Positions 13,652-15,750 of a stretch of DNA of 15,750 nucleotides are shown here, in pieces. The number at the start of each line of letters is the position of its first letter. Position 1 is the stretch's first letter. Under the pieces are notes generated by a model, which saw nothing but the letters and a program-made list of their open reading frames with translations, was not told where the DNA came from and did no database searches. The translations under genes were made by a program, and so were the position numbers. Origin of the DNA: Pseudomonadota bacterium (lineage in GTDB: Bacteria; Pseudomonadota; Gammaproteobacteria; Acidiferrobacterales; UBA6901); the NCBI GenBank assembly GCA_021785795.1, contig JAJYEK010000076.1, positions 1 to 15,750 on the forward strand, in the 5' to 3' direction.

Positions 13652-15397
13652 ATGATGGAAGAACCGGATAAGGATTTCAAAGACTATCTGGCGTTTATGC
13701 GGCGCCGGAAAAAGGGGCTATTTACGGTATCGGGCATCCTGCTCGTGATCGCGATCCTCGTAACATTCCTGTTGCCGCCCGTGTACCGGTCGTCCGCGAC
13801 CATATTGGTGGTGGAGCAGGAGATTGCCCCGAGCCTTGTCAAGTCAACGGTGTCCGACTATGCCGCTCAACAGGTCCGGGTGATCTCCGAGCGTGTGCTG
13901 ACCCACTCGAATCTGCTCAAAATCATTCATCGGTACAACCTGTATGCAAGCGAACGCCATCGAAAGACGACCGGAGAGATCCTGGAAGAGATGGTCGGAG
14001 ACATCCATATTGATCTCGTCAATGCCAACATCATCAGCCCCCTGACGGGTCAGAAAACCACCGCAACGATTGCCTTCAAGATTGCGTATGACGGCAAGTC
14101 ACCGGAGGTAGCCCAGGAGGTCACGAACAATCTGGTATCGCTCTTTCTGAGAGAAAATATCCATATCCGCGAGCATCAGGCGATGGCGACATCCGCGTTT
14201 TTCGCGGATGCGGCTCATCGGCTCAGCACGCACATCTCGAAAATAGAGTCAAAACTCGCGAGCTTTAAGCAGAAGCATCTGAATGAACTCCCGGAGTTCA
14301 TGCGCCTGAACGTCACACTGCGAAGCGACACGAATGCGCAAATCATGGATGTCGAGCAGGCAATCAGCAACCTGCAGACGCGCCGATTTTATCTTCAGGG
14401 CAAGCTTGCCCAGGTTAATCGACACAAGACGATCATTTCGGCATCGGGACGGCCAATTCTGAGCCCGGAGGGACAGCTGAAGGCGCTGGAGGCGCGCTAC
14501 ATCTCCCTGTCCGGAATCTACACGCCGGATCATCCCGTGCTCGTGCGGATGCGGCGGGAGATCGCGGTGCTGAAGAAATCGGTCGGCGGCGGCAGTGACC
14601 GGGCCGGGATCGAGAAGCAGATCCGCATACAACGCGCGGAGCTTGTCGCCGCTGAAAGAAAGTATGGTCCGGACCATCCTGACGTGATTCGCCTCAAGAA
14701 ATCGCTTGCGGCACTCGAGGCCTCGCTCAAGGCGTCACAGGGCCAGGGAGCGGAAATGCCCCAGGGCAAGCCGGATAATCCAGCCTATATCGTGCTGCAG
14801 TCGCAGATGAACGCAATTGATACGGAGCTGAACTCGGATCGCCATAAGCTCGCTGGGCTTCGTGCCAAGCGGGCGGCCTATGCTGCACGACTGGCCAAGA
14901 TGCCCGAGATCCAGAAGCAGTATCAGCGGCTGTCGCGCGACCTGGACAGTTCGCAGCTGCAGTATCAGGAGCTCAAGAAAAAACAACTGGATGCGCAGGT
15001 TGGGCAACAGCTGGTGCAGGACAACATGGGTCAGCGGTTTTCTGTGATCAATCCGCCACGCCTGCCGGAAAGGCCCTATAAACCCAATCGGCCAGCCTTT
15101 CTGATGCTAGGCTTAATTCTCTCGCTTGCGGGCGGTGTCGCATATGTCATGTTGCTCGAGGGTTTGGACAACTCCGTGCGCAATGTGAAGTCGCTTGCCG
15201 CGATTCTCGATAAGCCGGTACTTTCAGTCATACCCTATGTGGAGAACAGCAGCGATCAGGCCCGGAAGGAGGCCGCCAGACGGTGGACCTATGTGTCCAT
15301 TGTTGCGGGTGTGGCGGTGCTACTGATCGCCGTTGATGTCTTCTGGATGCCGCTCGATGTGCTCTGGTATGTGGTGATGCGTCGGCTGGGTCAGTAA
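13652..15397 (+). CDS. GNVR/Wzz chain-length determinant, EpsF-like
   Basis: The 581-residue protein is an inner-membrane polysaccharide co-polymerase that sets polymer length with the tyrosine kinase encoded next. It has an N-terminal Wzz domain with the first membrane helix at about 22-42 (GLFTVSGILLVIAILVTFLL), then a Wzz strand block (VYRSSATILVVEQE). A long periplasmic coiled-coil spans 180-450, and the second helix (483-503) follows a proline-rich PPRLPERPYKPNRP hinge (468-481). A third hydrophobic stretch lies at 547-567, so the chain ends with a short tail rather than a fused kinase. Residues 277-310 and 328-358 are two related helical repeats, each with a Y-x-P-D-H-P motif (290-295 and 338-343). 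ATG 13652 has GGAA about six bases upstream. The family is clear; the exact subfamily is inferred. Confidence 0.9.
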   Translation: MMEEPDKDFKDYLAFMRRRKKGLFTVSGILLVIAILVTFLLPPVYRSSATILVVEQEIAPSLVKSTVSDYAAQQVRVISERVLTHSNLLKIIHRYNLYASERHRKTTGEILEEMVGDIHIDLVNANIISPLTGQKTTATIAFKIAYDGKSPEVAQEVTNNLVSLFLRENIHIREHQAMATSAFFADAAHRLSTHISKIESKLASFKQKHLNELPEFMRLNVTLRSDTNAQIMDVEQAISNLQTRRFYLQGKLAQVNRHKTIISASGRPILSPEGQLKALEARYISLSGIYTPDHPVLVRMRREIAVLKKSVGGGSDRAGIEKQIRIQRAELVAAERKYGPDHPDVIRLKKSLAALEASLKASQGQGAEMPQGKPDNPAYIVLQSQMNAIDTELNSDRHKLAGLRAKRAAYAARLAKMPEIQKQYQRLSRDLDSSQLQYQELKKKQLDAQVGQQLVQDNMGQRFSVINPPRLPERPYKPNRPAFLMLGLILSLAGGVAYVMLLEGLDNSVRNVKSLAAILDKPVLSVIPYVENSSDQARKEAARRWTYVSIVAGVAVLLIAVDVFWMPLDVLWYVVMRRLGQ

Positions 15398-15447
15398 CTC
15401 ATGAGGATGCTCGGCACGGGGTTTTCTGCGAGGCAAGGAGAGGTGTG

Positions 15448-15750
15448 ATGGAACGGATCAAAGAAGCATTGGAACGCGCACGACGCGAACGCGGCGCGCG
15501 CGGGTTTGGCGAGGGACTGTCACTCGATGCCGGCGCATCTGCGGGTCTTGTGGGTCCGGTGGAAACCATCGTCTACAGCAAGACGCGAAAGGTCACCGTG
15601 GAGCGCGACGTCCTTGCGGATAACCGTTTGATCTATGGTCGCCCGCCTGGAGTATTTACCGATGCCTACAGGATTCTGGCGACCCAGGTGTTGCAACGGC
15701 TCAAGACAAATAACTGGAACGCGGTCGCGGTAACGAGTCCGGCCGTCGGT
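15448..15750 (+). CDS. Tyrosine autokinase (BY-kinase), N-terminal part
   Basis: Only the first 101 residues are in the window; the frame is open to the right edge. It would be the cytoplasmic ATPase/kinase that partners the chain-length protein, phosphorylates its own C-terminal tyrosines and thereby controls polymerisation and export. The N-terminus MERIKEALERARRERGA and the later segment RPPGVFTDAYRILATQVLQR followed by AVAVTSPAVG are the start of the CpsD/EpsG-like kinase fold (the YRxLxTQ motif, then the beta strand leading to the Walker A loop). The Walker A motif itself lies just past the window. The start is well supported by AAGGAG (15435-15440) seven bases before the ATG. It begins 50 bases after the chain-length gene and is therefore probably cotranscribed. 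XrtA-associated kinases look similar, but other families share this. Confidence 0.88.
   Translation, partial: MERIKEALERARRERGARGFGEGLSLDAGASAGLVGPVETIVYSKTRKVTVERDVLADNRLIYGRPPGVFTDAYRILATQVLQRLKTNNWNAVAVTSPAVG

Noticed and set aside
1..15750. CRISPR array, tRNA, rRNA, insertion sequence or transposase
   Set aside because: No regularly spaced repeats, no cloverleaf-like segments and no transposase motifs were recognised on either strand. Remnants of unknown family remain possible in the gaps.

Overview
The window is part of an exopolysaccharide (capsule or O-antigen-like) biosynthesis and export locus of the Wzx/Wzy type. The organism is most likely a Gram-negative proteobacterium, probably a gammaproteobacterium. 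This rests on an outer-membrane export protein of the Poly_export/SLBB family, a signal-peptide-bearing outer-membrane beta-barrel, and a GNVR chain-length protein followed by a separate BY-kinase. The exact taxon cannot be read from the sequence. The right-hand gene order (export protein, beta-barrel, GNVR protein, tyrosine kinase) resembles EpsE/EpsL/EpsF/EpsG-type loci, including those linked to exosortase (PEP-CTERM) systems. No exosortase or PEP-CTERM protein is visible here.

Layout. Positions 66-11028 hold the glycan-assembly genes, nearly all on the minus strand. In transcription order from the centre leftward they are: a SAM-dependent methyltransferase-like protein (11028-10282), a Wzx flippase (9988-8534), a GT4 glycosyltransferase (8493-7267), an O-antigen polymerase/ligase-type membrane protein overlapping it (7277-5712), a TylF-type methyltransferase (5529-4765), and two GT4 glycosyltransferases (2621-1362 and 1319-66). 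One gene, at 3516-4604, points the other way. It encodes a GT-B-like protein of unknown specificity and converges on the TylF gene; these two genes are visibly poorer in G+C than the rest. From about 11.4 kb a plus-strand unit starts: polysaccharide export protein, beta-barrel, GNVR chain-length regulator, and the start of the tyrosine kinase, which runs off the right edge.

Working model: repeat units are built by the three GT4 enzymes (and perhaps the orphan GT-B-like protein), decorated by one or two methyltransferases, flipped by Wzx and polymerised by the Wzy-like protein under control of the GNVR/kinase pair. They are then exported through the Wza-type protein, possibly together with the beta-barrel. 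The initiating phosphoglycosyl transferase and nucleotide-sugar genes are not in the window.

The least expected content is in the gaps. Three stretches between genes (about 2618-3445, 9981-10352 and 11098-11330) read as broken protein-coding sequence on the minus strand, in frames interrupted by stops or frameshifts. This points to recent gene loss and reshuffling in the locus. The promoter region of the plus-strand unit also carries a perfect 11-bp direct repeat (11417-11427 and 11446-11456) around a sigma70-like promoter candidate. I did not find a clearly new biological system; the best novelty candidates are the orphan GT-B-like gene, the gene remnants and the repeat-containing promoter.
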